Translations under genes and position numbers: made by a program
Notes under the pieces: generated by a model
Told to the model about the DNA's origin: nothing
What the model saw: only the letters and a program-made list of their open reading frames with translations
Databases searched by the model: none
Part shown: in pieces, positions 55,000 through 64,000 of the stretch
Numbering within the stretch: position 1 is the stretch's first letter
How the letters are laid out: the number at the start of each line of letters is the position of its first letter
Source: Macrothele yani
Lineage: Eukaryota; Arthropoda; Arachnida; Araneae; Macrothelidae
Direction: 5' to 3'
Length of the DNA: 64,000 nt
Assembly (NCBI GenBank): GCA_039090855.1
Contig: CM077011.1
Span: 35,545,501 to 35,609,500, forward strand

Positions 55000-55456
55000 T
55001 AAAGGAAGCTATCAGAAGGAAAAGACGTGACATTCCACTTCATAGTGTTGTTTTACACCATGATAATGCATGTCCTCACACCTCAATGGAGACTTCACAG
55101 GCTATTGCCAAATGGGGTGCCCAACCCCCCTATAATCCTGATTTGGCTCCCTCAGACTTTTTCCTGTTTGCCCCTTTGGAAAACACCCGTCGTGGGGAAG
55201 GTTCCGACGATGTGACAGATGTTAAACTGGCTGAGAACTCATGGGTGAAACGACAGCCTCAGGAATTTTTCCAAAATGGATTTTACCAATTTGTTCGAAG
55301 ATGGCGGAAATGTATAGAAAGGGATGGACAATACTTTGAATAGATTAGCATTATTAACAATATGTCCAAGTATTTTGCCACCAAGTTACGCATTTTTACT
55401 GCTACAAATAAAAATCTTATGAGGGGCGAGGCATTACTTTCAGGATGCCCTTTGTA

Positions 55457-57029
55457 TCAATAAAACAAGATACACAAAGAGAGAGAAAGAGAGACTTAGA
55501 TTTCTAGCGAGAAACAGGAAAGCCTTTATCTAGATGTAATGCGAACCAGGTTGAAAAATAAGACTGCGACTGCATAGAGAGCATTGGTCGAAGACTTAAA
55601 AATTCAGATGTTATGATAAGTTTGCCCATTTTGAGTTGATACAAGCGGCAAAGACGATGATGACGTAACGCAGTTTTGCACGATTCGCAGTACTCTAATT
55701 TGTGCCACGTCGTCTGCATACCTTTTGCTAATTTGTTGTTAATGATAAAATCTTTCGACATCTGAAAGCTAAAAGCAGGCATTCTGTCATGACACTCAAT
55801 GGTACTGACTGGGTCATTTTCGCAGCCGAAACAACTTATTAAATTAAGTTTGTTTATTTTCCCATTTGAACTCGTTTGTACCGAAAGTATCGAGTTGGGG
55901 AGATTTTTAAATCCACTTTTCTGTGATGGTTTCAAAACACGCTTTACCAATTTTCGCGGGGCCAGCGGGATCGTAATTTAATTTGGACGCTTCGGAATCA
56001 AACTGAATTGCTTAGAGCTCTTCGGGAAAATTATCGAAAAAGAACGCTAGGCGGCTTTCCAAATATTGCAGAACTACGGTCATTAAGGAGGTCAGGGAAT
56101 GACAAATAAAATTACGCACTGGATATTAACGAGCGCTTTATCAGAATTTGATTTGAAATGTTTCACACCTGTTATTTTCTCTCCCACACTGGAATTTGCG
56201 ATAATTCTAGAAATCAATTACGCACACATTTGTTCGGAACACTTTAGCATCGGTTTCTAATGTATAATCAGCAAGTTCTGCTCTGATCAAGATTAATTCC
56301 ACGGTGTAGGAACAAAAGGGACTGTTCCCATTGGCTAATTAAAGAACCAGTGTTCATTAATCTTTGTAGTTGCAGGCTAGGTCGAAGACTTACTCTCTAC
56401 ACAAGCTTTGATCCTTTGTGGCTGAGTGCAGAATGCGAAAAAATAGATTTTGTTTCTTCTTTCACTTTTTTTCTACACATTTTGCTTTCACTTTTTTTTT
56501 TCTACACATTTTGCTTTCACTTTTTTTTCTACACATTTTGCTTTCACTTTCCCTTTCCTACATAGCTAAACCCTCCACTTTGCCTTTTTTTCTAACGTGC
56601 AATGTTTCTAATCTTAATTAACTTCCCTCTCTATATTCGACTGACAAAATGAACTTTGCTGGCGCAAGATGAAGAAGAATGAGGCACATTAGTTTGGCAA
56701 ATATAAAACATAAAACATCCAGAGAGGGACTACGGTAAATAATGAACCCACAGAGATTACGCAAATATTTCATACTCCATTTGCTCTCTTCGGCAAATAG
56801 GTAGAAGAAACAAATATTAAGACGAAGCTTCGTTACTCCAGGCATCCATATAATGCATTACCACAAGCAAAATACCTTCAATGTTCTTGAAAGAAATTAT
56901 TAAATGGCTTCCCATTTCGCGAACTTGGACTTCTTTGCTATATTTCTTTATTTTTCAATGTAACTATATTTTTCAATGATCCAGCATTCCATTCGGCATA
57001 CCATCAAGAATTTCTTGCAAATGTTTCTT
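55457..57029. other. No recognised gene
   Basis: AT-rich sequence with short unmatched ORFs, for example 55504-55950 minus (148 codons), which resembles no family I know. A low-copy tandem repeat lies at 56457-56565. Confidence 0.45.
56457..56565. repeat. ~31-bp tandem repeat, about 3.5 copies
   Basis: Unit CTACACATTTTGCTTTCACT plus a variable T-run, starting near 56473, 56503 and 56529. Phe-rich ORFs across it are artefacts. Confidence 0.88.
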
Positions 57030-57104
57030 TACGGTTGCCTTCATTCATCACCAACCAGTTTGAATCCACTGCTGGATGAAGGTCTCCTCAAGTACTTTCC
57101 ATAA
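57030..57104 (-). mobile_element. LINE 3'-end scrap
   Basis: The plus-strand word AATCCACTGCTGGATGAAGG and following CTCCTCAAGTACTTTCCA match the antisense of the C-terminal end of RTE-like LINEs (the QQWI region), diverged from family L1a. Too short for more. Confidence 0.4.
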
Positions 57105-57300
57105 CTTTCTGTTGCCATTGTAATAGCAGAGTGGTCAGAGGCCCTGATTTGTGAATAATCGTACGAGTTGACCAGGGTTCGAGTCCCTGATGAGGCACGG
57201 GTTCTGAGTTTGTCTTACGGCACTAGCTCTTTCCCTCCCTTGGAACCTCTGAATTGGGCACCAGAGTCTGCTTATAGCTTTTACATTTCCTCATGGTGAA
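57105..57300 (+). mobile_element. tRNA-headed SINE S1, old copy
   Basis: Degenerate head (AGCAGAGTGGTCAGAGGCCC; B box GGTTCGAGTCCC), body GTTTGTCTTACGGCACTAGC and CTTTCCCTCCCTTGGAACC. The 3' part is eroded. Confidence 0.7.
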
Positions 57301-57585
57301 CATTGATAAGCTCTAATTCAATCTTCCTTTCGAGTTTCTGTGTTCTCGTGTAAATTTGTTTTCTCCTCATTAAATATTTTCTGACTTAACGTCACAAAAT
57401 TTCTCCCGAAGAGCTTGCAGTTGGCAACCTGAAAGTGAAATCACACGTAAGTAAAACGTTTTCCGAGATAATAGTTGCAGTGCAGACAGTAGAACGATTT
57501 TTGTATGAGCGGAACAGCATTCGTTGAGCATATTGTACTCACAGTTATAACTATAGCTTGAGAGCCACACTGTAAGAGCTTTGTT

Positions 57586-58131
57586 ATATGGGGTTGGGCA
57601 GAAAGTAATGTTTCCAAACTAAAGACAACAGAAAAGTGTTAATTGCCGTACACATAAGTACAAATCAAATCAGCCCAAAATATAGTTGTCATCTTTTGTC
57701 ACGATCTGCTTCAATCGTTTTTTTTTTTTTTTTTTTTTTTGTTTGGAGGTTTAACGACCGCCGTGAGCAACTCAATGGGCTATAAGCAGTCGCCCGTCCC
57801 TAATTTAGGGTCACTGGTTCCAGGGAAGGGAGAGAGCCAGTGCCGTAAGACAAACACAACATCCATGCCTCACCGGGATTCGAACCCGGACCCCTTACGG
57901 ACGAATGATCAGAGGCCAACGCCTTAGACCACTGCGCCACCGGGGCGGCCTGCTTCAATCGTCTGGGCAGCTGTTGGAAACCGTTCCTGTAGAATTGTGG
58001 TACCTTGGACGCAAAGAAGTGAGCAGATATACTGGCTAAAAGTCCTTACGCTCAAACATACAAGAATGCAGCTGAGGCGATTGAACATGAAGTAGCAGGA
58101 CACAGCATGGACCTGCGTTTTGTCGATAATA
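57586..58131 (-). mobile_element. Possible mariner end remnant around the SINE
   Basis: GGGTTGGGCAGAAAGTAATG at 57592 resembles a mariner inverted-repeat end of the ...CATTACTTTCTG type. Both sides of the SINE read CAGCTGCCCAGACGATTGAA-like sequence on the minus strand (FPTAAQTIEA), weakly like a mariner C-terminus. Suggestive only. Confidence 0.3.
57718..57949 (-). mobile_element. tRNA-headed SINE S1 with target duplication
   Basis: Flanked by CTGCTTCAATCGT at 57706-57718 and 57950-57962 (13 bp, sharing one T with the tail). Minus orientation, long T run at 57718-57740, full body and head, B box GGTTCGAATCCC. The length of the duplication fits LINE-mediated retroposition. Confidence 0.93.
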
Positions 58132-58336
58132 TACAATATATTGACAAAAGTCACCGGACACCCCTTCAAAAGCAAATGAACGGATCCGCTGCGTTGTTAA
58201 GATGCGTGGTACAGCTGCAAACGGTATACAAACAAGCCTGCAGCTGACCACGATCATATCGCACTATGAGGTTGAGTGAAAATGTCGCGGTGAGAGAGAA
58301 CTGATTTTCAGAAAGAAAAGATTGTTGGGTGTTATA

Positions 58337-59877
58337 CACTGCTGGACAATTGCTAAGGACGGATCATAAACGGCTATATAGCGCATAAAAAAGTAAGTGT
58401 GGTTGGATGCCAAGTGAAATAAAATAATGTCAGAATGCCAGGACATTACAAGAAAGACAATTTATTGTGCTCTGAAATCCAGAAGGCTTTGGAACGTGTT
58501 CAAGGGACAAACAGGCCATTTTGTGCAGAATACGTAAACGTGAAAAAAATGCAATTACCGTCCGCAGGCGTTCCAGCGTAAGATGTCAATACGGGATATG
58601 GCCACCATGGAGGGCGATACAAGATTCCACACGTCGTGTCATGCTTTGCACAACATTATCAATCAGCTGTTGGGGTAATTTATCCCATTTCTCTGTCAGT
58701 GCACGGATGAGGGTGTCCTTGTTTATTGGAGGGCATTGGCGACCAGCAAGACTCCTCCCCAAAGCATCCCGCACATTTTCAATGGGATTCAGATCTGGAG
58801 AACGTGCTGGCCATACGTGGCGTTGAATATCCTCGCTCTCAAGACACTCCTGGACAGCGACTGTTCGATGACATGTTGCGTTGTCGTCCATGAAAATGAA
58901 TCTATCACCGACAGCACCACGGAACATGCGAACATGAGGTAGCAGAACATCAATAATGTATCGTTGGCCAGTCATAGTCCCAGTTGGAAGCACATAGAGG
59001 GACGTACGGCCATTGATCATGATGCCAGCCCATACCATGACACTACATGTCGGATATCGGTCCCTTTCCTGTATGTTTGCTGGACAATATGCAGTACCAC
59101 TATCACGCCAGATCAGTTGTTGTCGACAATCAGACGATAGACTGCATCTACTCTCATCTGAGAAGAGGACAGCAGACCAGTCGTTATCAGTACAATTGCG
59201 ATGTTGATGGCACCATTGCAAACGGGCGGTACGGTGACGTCTGTACAATGGGATGCACACAACAGGACGGCGGGCGTATAGTCCTCCTTCATGCAAACGT
59301 CTGGCGACAGTTTTTCGGGAGATCCGCTTGCCAGTAGCAGCCATTAACTGATTTGCTACCTCACTAGCTGTGCTGCGCCGGTGTCTTTTTGTTAATAGCA
59401 CTATGTACCGATCTTCTGCAGGTGTCGTACTGCGAGCACGACCTCTCCCGTGACGTTTGCTACACTCTCCATTTGTTTGAAATGATTTCCAAAGCCTTGA
59501 AACAACACTGTGGCTGACGTCGAACTCCCTGGCAACATCTGTTATTTTTCGCCCTTCTTCAATCTTACCAATGATACGGCCACGCGTAAAATCATCTAGG
59601 TGATGTCGGGAAGACATACTGAAAATTGCAAGTTCGTCAATTGATTCTTTCCTTTTCAACTTTGCGTTTGAACAACAACGGTCAATACGCGCCAAATCCT
59701 TTATATCTCTTATCAGCGCTATGACGTCACGAACAAGTTTGGCAATCCAAAATTTGCATACGCACAACACGTCTTACTGTATCCCGCACTTATGCTAATT
59801 TCCACATTTTCCTTCCTTCCATTTTGTGGTTGCTACCTTTGCTATTGTCATCCGTCCTTAGCAATTGTCCGGCAGTG
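58337..59877 (-). mobile_element. Tc1-like element T-B, copy 1, complete
   Basis: TA at 58335-58336 and 59878-59879. Left end CACTGCTGGACAATTGCTAA, right the reverse complement of CACTGCCGGACAATTGCTAA. 1541 bp. Lies in T-A1 so that removal with one TA restores the T-A reading frame (GC-Y-ISGL). Confidence 0.95.
58586..59617 (-). CDS. Tc1-like DD34E transposase, uninterrupted
   Basis: 343 residues; would bind the T-B inverted repeats and catalyse cut-and-paste at TA in the nucleus. Start at 59617 (SSRHHLDDFTRGRIIGKIEE) chosen because the helix-turn-helix begins right after; an in-frame ATG at 59770 would add 51 residues of unknown use. Order: first helix-turn-helix DVAREFDVSHSVVSRLWKSF (residues about 28-47), a basic GRGRARST hook, second helix-turn-helix ASEVANQLM to SRKTVARRLHEGGLYARRPV, linker HRTARLQWCHQHRN, VLFSDESRCSLS (first Asp), CSVMVWAGIMINGRTSLYV, FIFMDDNATCHRT (second Asp), WPARSPDLNPIENVRDALG (Glu, 34 residues after the second Asp), C-terminus QSMTRRVESCIALHGGHIPY. 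All catalytic residues present, no stop or frameshift. Usual Tc1 length. Confidence 0.94.
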   Translation of the reverse strand: MSSRHHLDDFTRGRIIGKIEEGRKITDVAREFDVSHSVVSRLWKSFQTNGECSKRHGRGRARSTTPAEDRYIVLLTKRHRRSTASEVANQLMAATGKRISRKTVARRLHEGGLYARRPVVCIPLYRRHRTARLQWCHQHRNCTDNDWSAVLFSDESRCSLSSDCRQQLIWRDSGTAYCPANIQERDRYPTCSVMVWAGIMINGRTSLYVLPTGTMTGQRYIIDVLLPHVRMFRGAVGDRFIFMDDNATCHRTVAVQECLESEDIQRHVWPARSPDLNPIENVRDALGRSLAGRQCPPINKDTLIRALTEKWDKLPQQLIDNVVQSMTRRVESCIALHGGHIPY

Positions 59878-60639
59878 TATTAGTGGGTTGTCCATAAGAG
59901 AAACCGAGAGGCGTTTAAACATACCCAAGTCAACTGTTTTGGATGTACTGAATAAGTGGAAAACACATGGCCTGCCTGAAGCACCAAATCGTACCGTCAG
60001 ACCAAAGAAAATCAGTGATAGAGGACGCCGAAGTCTCAAGAGAGTCGTTACAGCTAATCGACGGAGTACTGCACAAGACCTCAGTGTACAGGTGAGTAAA
60101 AATGCTGGAACCTCGGTATGTACACGTGCCATTCGCAGAGAACTTAATTTTATGAGTTACCGTGGTCGTGCGGCTGCTCATACGCGTTTCATTTCCCCTA
60201 GGAATGCTGCTCGTCGTTTAGCATGTTGTAAAGAACATTTATCGTGGACCGCAGATCAATGGAAACGGGTCCTATGGACTGATGAATCCAGATACACGAT
60301 CCATCAGTCTTATGGCCGTGTGGGGGTATGGCGGCAGCCAGGGGAACGTTATTTCCCATAGTGTACTGTTCCTACGGTCAAGTTTGGAGCTGGCAGTGCA
60401 CTCGTGTCTGGGTGTTTTTTTTTCTGGTGTGGTCCCGCCCCATTGGTTATCATGGACAAGCCTGTTAAACAGCACGTGTACCTCGATATTCTGAATAATT
60501 ATACCCTACAAACTCTGTGGCAATACCATGGAACTCAGACTTGTTGGTACCAGCAGGATAATGCACCGAACCATAAAGCAAGGTTTCAACATCGCTTCAA
60601 TAGTTTTCTGGGAAACGGTACATCGAAATAAACGGAAAA

Positions 60640-60965
60640 ATATAACAATACAATAAAACAGGGCAAGATACACAAAAATCGCTCGTAGCAAACCGTAGCA
60701 GCGGAAACATTACAGTAACGTGAACACATAACGATGAGCATGGAGCACTAGGCAGGACTCAATCAGTCGAAGTTAAGTACAGAAATGTTCACACAAGCCG
60801 GAATAAAGCAATACAGAAAAACAGGGCAAGACATACAAAAATCGCTCCTAACAAATCGTAGCAGGGGAAACATTACAGTAACGTGAACACCCAATGATGA
60901 GCGTGGAGCGCGAGGTGGGACTCAATCAGTAGAAGTTCAGTACAGAAATGTTCGCACGAGCCGAA
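60640..60965. repeat. ~170-bp tandem duplication in the insert
   Basis: Two copies, about 60645-60800 and 60815-60965, sharing AACAGGGCAAGA, GGGGAAACATTACAGTAACG, ACTCAATCAGT and GTACAGAAATGTTC. Confidence 0.88.
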
Positions 60966-61829
60966 GGAACACAGCTAGAACAGGTTGGCAACATAGTCCT
61001 GAGTAGCACAGACGTGGCAGGGCAAACGATGAAGAACTGTGGACGCGGCAACAGCGGTCACTGCGTCTCAGCAGAGGAGATCAGAGCATTGACAGAAGGT
61101 GATACACGGCAACAGGTGGTGCAGGCTAGCGGAACGTGAAATCGTCGAATGTAGAGGCAGACTGCTGTAGATGCGAAGACACGTGTGTTGAGCAGTGGCT
61201 GGAACTGACTGTTGCTGAGAAGCGGGTCCAGAGGGCAACGAAAGCGATGACACTCGTTGAGCAGTGACTGTAAATTACTTTTGCTAGGAATCAGATCCAG
61301 AAGCCAGGGACAAAAGTCTGGAAGCTGGAGCACCAAGAGGAGCACTGGCAGAACAAAGACCACAATGACAGACCGAGGCTTGCTGGCTATGTGAGTGTTG
61401 GCACCGAGAGAGTATCGTCTTTAAAGCAGAACACTATTTCTTCAGTGGAGTGTCAGGCAAGGCCTCGAAGGGAGCTCCAAGGTCGAGCAGTGTGTAGCTG
61501 TTAACCAGTGGGAGAGTCTTCAGGAAAATCTAAGAAATGTTCATGGCCATCGAGAGTAACATAAGAATCTAGAGCAATTACCGAGGAAGACGAGGACGCC
61601 AAAGCCGGAGACGATGGCAACATATGAATATGTGCAGGTGGTTGTTACAGTCCTCGAGGAAGGCGAGGCTGTTCTGAAAGATGGAAACACCGGGTGAGGG
61701 AAGAGGAACAACATCCGGAGCAGTAGCTGGTAAAGCAGGCAGCGATGAGGCTATACGCAGCTGTAGGGCAGCAACAGGAGAGAAAGGAGTATCAATCACA
61801 TCGTCTGATGTAGGCGGGAAAGTCAGGAA

Positions 61830-62053
61830 GCCGCCCCGGTGGCGCAGTGGTCTAAGCGATGGCCTCTGATCATTCGTCCGAACGGGGTCCGGGTTCGAAT
61901 CCCAGTGAGGCATGGATGTTGTGTTTGTCTTACGGCACTGGCTCTCTCCCTTCCCTGGAACCAGTGACCCTAAATTAGGGACGGGCGACTACTTATAGCC
62001 CATTGAGTTGCTCACGGTGGTCGTTAAACCTCCAATCAAAAAAAAAAAAAAAA
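61830..62053 (+). mobile_element. tRNA-headed SINE S1, best-preserved copy, with target duplication
   Basis: AGTCAGGAA at 61821-61829 and 62054-62062. Head CCGCCCCGGTGGCGCAGTGG with A box, B box GGTTCGAATCCC at 61890-61901, body CATGGATGTTGTGTTTGTCT to CGGTGGTCGTTAAACCTCCA, A tail 62038-62053. Pol III-transcribed SINE; not itself a tRNA gene because the acceptor arm lacks a matching 3' strand. Confidence 0.94.
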
Positions 62054-62810
62054 AGTCAGGAAAGTAGAGGCCACAGCTGAGAAAGAAGAGGCATCCTTGG
62101 CGCCATCGGAGATAGGCGAAGACAGGACGGCATTATGGAACGCAGTAACACGTCAGTTGTAGGCAAGGCAGAAGGAGGAGGCTCAGAGAGATGGGCAGGG
62201 CCCTTAGCCAATCCGGGAGAAGTCGCCATTTGCAATGCCAAAGAAAGTTCGTAGAACACGACCAGCTTGGTCGAGAAGTATAGCAAAACGAAGATAATAG
62301 GAACAAACGAGCACTCACCGACTTGGGAGATATCTCAAACGAAAGACGAGAACTTCATGAACATCACACGCAACAAGGCAGATGACGGGAATCACTGTAA
62401 AAGCGTATAAGGGCACAAAAACACGGAGCAAAGGCACACACGTCCAGAGCAAACATAAAGCAAGGACTGTTACGGCATGGTTTGACGATAATTCCGTATC
62501 GTGTGTGGACTAGCCAGCATAGAGCCCTGATCTTAATCCGATAGAGCACCTATGGGATGAATTAAAGTGCCGCACAAGAAGGTTTGGAACCAAGGTCTAC
62601 TATTGTTAAGCAACACTTAGCGGCAGCATTATGTACTGAATGGAAGGGCATACCTATCGCTGTGTTCCAAAACCTTGTCCAAAGCATGTCTGGAAGGGTC
62701 AGTGCATGCATTAAGGCCAAAGATGGACCGAGACCGTACTAATGTATGTCAATAAAAGCTATGTTGTGTTTCTCTTCGAGGTGTCCGATGACTTTTGTCA
62801 ATATAGTGTA

Positions 62811-63387
62811 TTCACACATTCTCTATATTCCCTCAACATAGTACATAAAGCATGAAAAAAATGGCGCAATTTCATTACCACTTTACCTTCTTTAAGACTG
62901 TGAAAAATACTTTTTACTAGATTGTGGCTTTCCTCCCTCCAAGCCGTTAGTTAGAGTATAAAAGGATGAGAGAGAAAGAGAGGTATACCTTGTCAAATTT
63001 CAAAACTGAAATCCATATACAATCTCGTTATAATAAATATGAAATAGAAGACAAAAAAATGACGTAACTAAGCTAAAATTGCGAAAACGCCGTAACTTGT
63101 TAAGAGCCACAGAGGTTCGTATCCATAGTTCCCTGCGCTACATACATTAAAAAAACCTACGTACATCATATTTTTTAGCTCCAACGGTTTTTTTGCTTTA
63201 CTGGAAATAATATTGCCAGGCTCCGGTAAAATATTCATGAACGGAATGTTTTGGCAAAATATCTGCCAAGTCCTTCAAACTTTGTGTCCCCAGTACGATA
63301 CATAGCCCCCTAATACACTCCTACCTTGTTCTGAGCTGGTGGCGTCCCCATCGAGTGATTCATTTATCGATAATCTCACTTTCCGTG
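62811..63387. other. No recognised gene
   Basis: AT-rich spacer between T-A1 and the last Tc1. Nothing recognised. Confidence 0.5.
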
Positions 63388-63389
63388 TA

Positions 63390-64000
63390 CACTGAAGTGT
63401 CAAAAGTCATGAGATACGGCGAAGTGCAGTAACGCGACGTGGCATCGATTGCACAAGTGCCAGGCAGCCTTCTGGAGAGACGTTGAGCCATGTCGTCTGA
63501 ATAGCCGCCCACAGTTCCCTGGTATTTGTAGGTGCAGGATCTTGGATCTTGCGAATGGACCTTTCCACCACGTCCCATAAGTGCTGTTTAGGTCCATGTC
63601 GGGTGAACGTGACGGCCACACTATCAGTTGGAACTGTCTAGAATGCTTCTTGAACCAATTGTTGACAGCTTGGGCCCGATGACATGGTGCATTGTCCGTC
63701 TGCAATATCCCATCGTTGTTGGGGTACATGAAGTCCATGAAGGGCTGCAAATGGTCACTCAGCAGAGCAACAAAGAGATTACCGGTTAATGACGTGTTTA
63801 CGAGGACCAGAGGATCCAAACTGTGCCACTTAAAGACACCCCACACATGTATGTCATCACCACCAGCTTGCACAGTGCCTTGTTGACAGCTAGGGTCCAT
63901 GGGCCTCATGGGGTCTGCGCCATACCTGAACCCTACCATAAGCTCGTAACAACTGGTAGCGTGACTCATCGGGCCACGCCACATGTTGCCAATCTTCAGG
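63390..64000 (-). pseudogene. Tc1-like transposase, partial at window edge
   Basis: TA at 63388-63389, then the end CACTGAAGTGTCAAAAGTCA. Minus strand, entering from the right edge: MDPSCQQGTVQAGGDDIHVW, GVFKWHSLDPLVLVNTSLTG, DGILQTDNAPCHRAQ (second Asp) and IVWPSRSPDM, then a frameshift; the other frame continues HLWDVVERSIRKIQDPAPTN and LVQSMPRRVTALRRI. The third catalytic Glu position reads Gln (PKQHLWD). Spacing is compatible with 36 residues, as in T-C. The N-terminal half lies beyond 64000. Confidence 0.8.

Larger units (their letters stand above)
53882..55343 (+). pseudogene. M2 mariner transposase, central part deleted
   Basis: N-terminal part NDREKQRAVIEFLEKE, TGA stop, then YEAPEIDRRLLAVCGAATID, VQRWMKRFREGESSLSDKQR and SGRPATAEADANRQR. 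It breaks at the MITE (54169). Beyond 55002: KEAIRRKRRDIPLHSVVLHH, HHDNACPHTS (second Asp), YNPDLAPSDFFLFAPLE (third Asp) and a C-terminal QEFFQNGFYQFVRRWRKCIE ending at 55343. The first Asp and roughly 130 residues around it are missing. Spacing between the remaining Asps is 30, suggesting a small extra deletion from the usual 34. Confidence 0.85.
53745..55454 (+). mobile_element. Mariner M2, internally deleted, carrying a MITE
   Basis: TA at 53743-53744 and 55455-55456. Left end CAAGGGGCATCCTGAAAGTA, right the reverse complement of CAAAGGGCATCCTGAAAGTA. Without the MITE (54172-54999) about 880 bp remains, shorter than a full mariner, so the middle of the gene is missing. Confidence 0.88.
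60584..62453. mobile_element. 1870-bp insert at the T-A 'CATAAAGCAAGG' site, copy 1
   Basis: Flanked by CATAAAGCAAGG at 60572-60583 and 62454-62465 (12 bp). Starts TTTCAACATCGCTTCAATAG and ends ACGTCCAGAGCAAA. Contains a tandem duplication at its left side and a SINE. No gene recognised; purine-rich on the plus strand. Both ends resemble those of the 1145-bp insert at the same site in T-A2. Confidence 0.78.
58264..62740 (+). pseudogene. T-A1 transposase, split by T-B1 and the 1870-bp insert
   Basis: Start RLSENVAVREN-stop near 58300 (sister copy: KLSPQERTDFEKG), then after T-B1 an open frame from 59880: ISGLSIRETERRLNIPKSTV, KWKTHGLPEAPNR, SKNAGTSVCTRAIRRELNF, RVLWTDESRYTIHQSYGRVG (first Asp), a TAG after RYFP at 60360, VPTVKFGAGSALVSGCFFFW, QTCWYQQDNAPNHKA (second Asp). 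After the insert (62466 on): WFDDNSVSCVD, DLNPIEHLWDELK (Glu) and LVQSMSGRVSACIKAKDGPR near the end. Asp-to-Glu spacing counted across the insert is 34. Confidence 0.86.
58134..62808 (+). mobile_element. Tc1-like element T-A, copy 1, with two insertions
   Basis: TA at 58132-58133 and 62809-62810. Left end CAATATATTGACAAAAGTCA, right the reverse complement of CACTATATTGACAAAAGTCA. Own sequence 58134-58334, 59880-60583 and 62466-62808. It holds T-B1 and a 1870-bp insert. Confidence 0.9.

Noticed and set aside
55504..55950. 148-codon minus-strand ORF as a host gene
   Set aside because: No recognisable domain, no splice or start context I could defend; left as unrecognised.
61830..61915. Functional tRNA gene
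   Set aside because: The A and B boxes belong to a SINE head; the acceptor arm has no complementary 3' strand and the same head recurs in all SINE copies.

Overview
The window is a repeat-dense piece of an animal nuclear genome, most likely an arthropod or another invertebrate. That reading rests on the transposon types present: Tc1-like and mariner DNA transposons, hAT remnants, RTE-like LINEs ending in short (ATG)n tails, tRNA-headed SINEs and long tandem repeats. There are no bacterial operons, ribosome binding sites or phage genes. I recognise no host protein-coding gene. Nearly every interpretable base belongs to a mobile element or satellite, most of them broken. The species cannot be fixed from this sequence alone.

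Layout. 0-9 kb: LINE and hAT tails, two decayed Tc1/mariner elements, a mariner with near-perfect ends (5483-6760), and two copies of a tandem-repeat element with inverted ends. 9-18 kb: two tRNA-headed SINEs, a Tc1 fragment, a decayed hAT transposase (11.2-13.1 kb), a Tc1-like element whose catalytic-Glu segment is expanded into six 54-bp repeats (13382-15076), and two LINE tails in inverted head-to-head orientation. 18-25.4 kb: two blocks of a ~455-bp satellite, the longest copy of the inverted-end tandem element, and two perfect palindromes. 25.4-36 kb: a cluster of RTE-like LINEs interleaved with Tc1 elements. 36-44 kb: Tc1 elements and a mariner (40705-44152) that has been hit by a younger Tc1 and by a foldback element. 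44.9-46.5 kb: a foldback element with tandem-repeat arms. 46.6-51.4 kb and 58.1-62.8 kb: two copies of one Tc1 family, each carrying several nested insertions. 51.9-58 kb: SINEs, another Tc1, and a mariner/MITE/SINE nest. 63.4-64 kb: a Tc1 running off the window.

The most notable object is at 28355-28846. It is a miniature LTR retrotransposon (TRIM-like) of 492 bp with ~180-bp terminal direct repeats, a primer-binding-site-like stretch, a purine tract and a 4-bp target duplication. Each LTR contains a tRNA-like sequence with intact A and B boxes. A solo LTR of the same family (30213-30394, its own 4-bp duplication) lies 1.4 kb away in the same LINE. The design resembles the plant Cassandra TRIMs, which carry a 5S RNA in their LTRs, but here the cargo is a tRNA. 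The three tRNA-like copies differ by changes that largely keep pairing.

The nesting gives relative ages. The T-A Tc1 family is older than T-B, because T-B1 (58337-59877) sits inside a T-A copy with a TA duplication. T-B1 encodes an uninterrupted 343-residue DD34E transposase and is the youngest autonomous-looking element seen. Boundaries of degenerate pieces are accurate to roughly 10-30 bases. Boundaries quoted with target duplications were read to the base.
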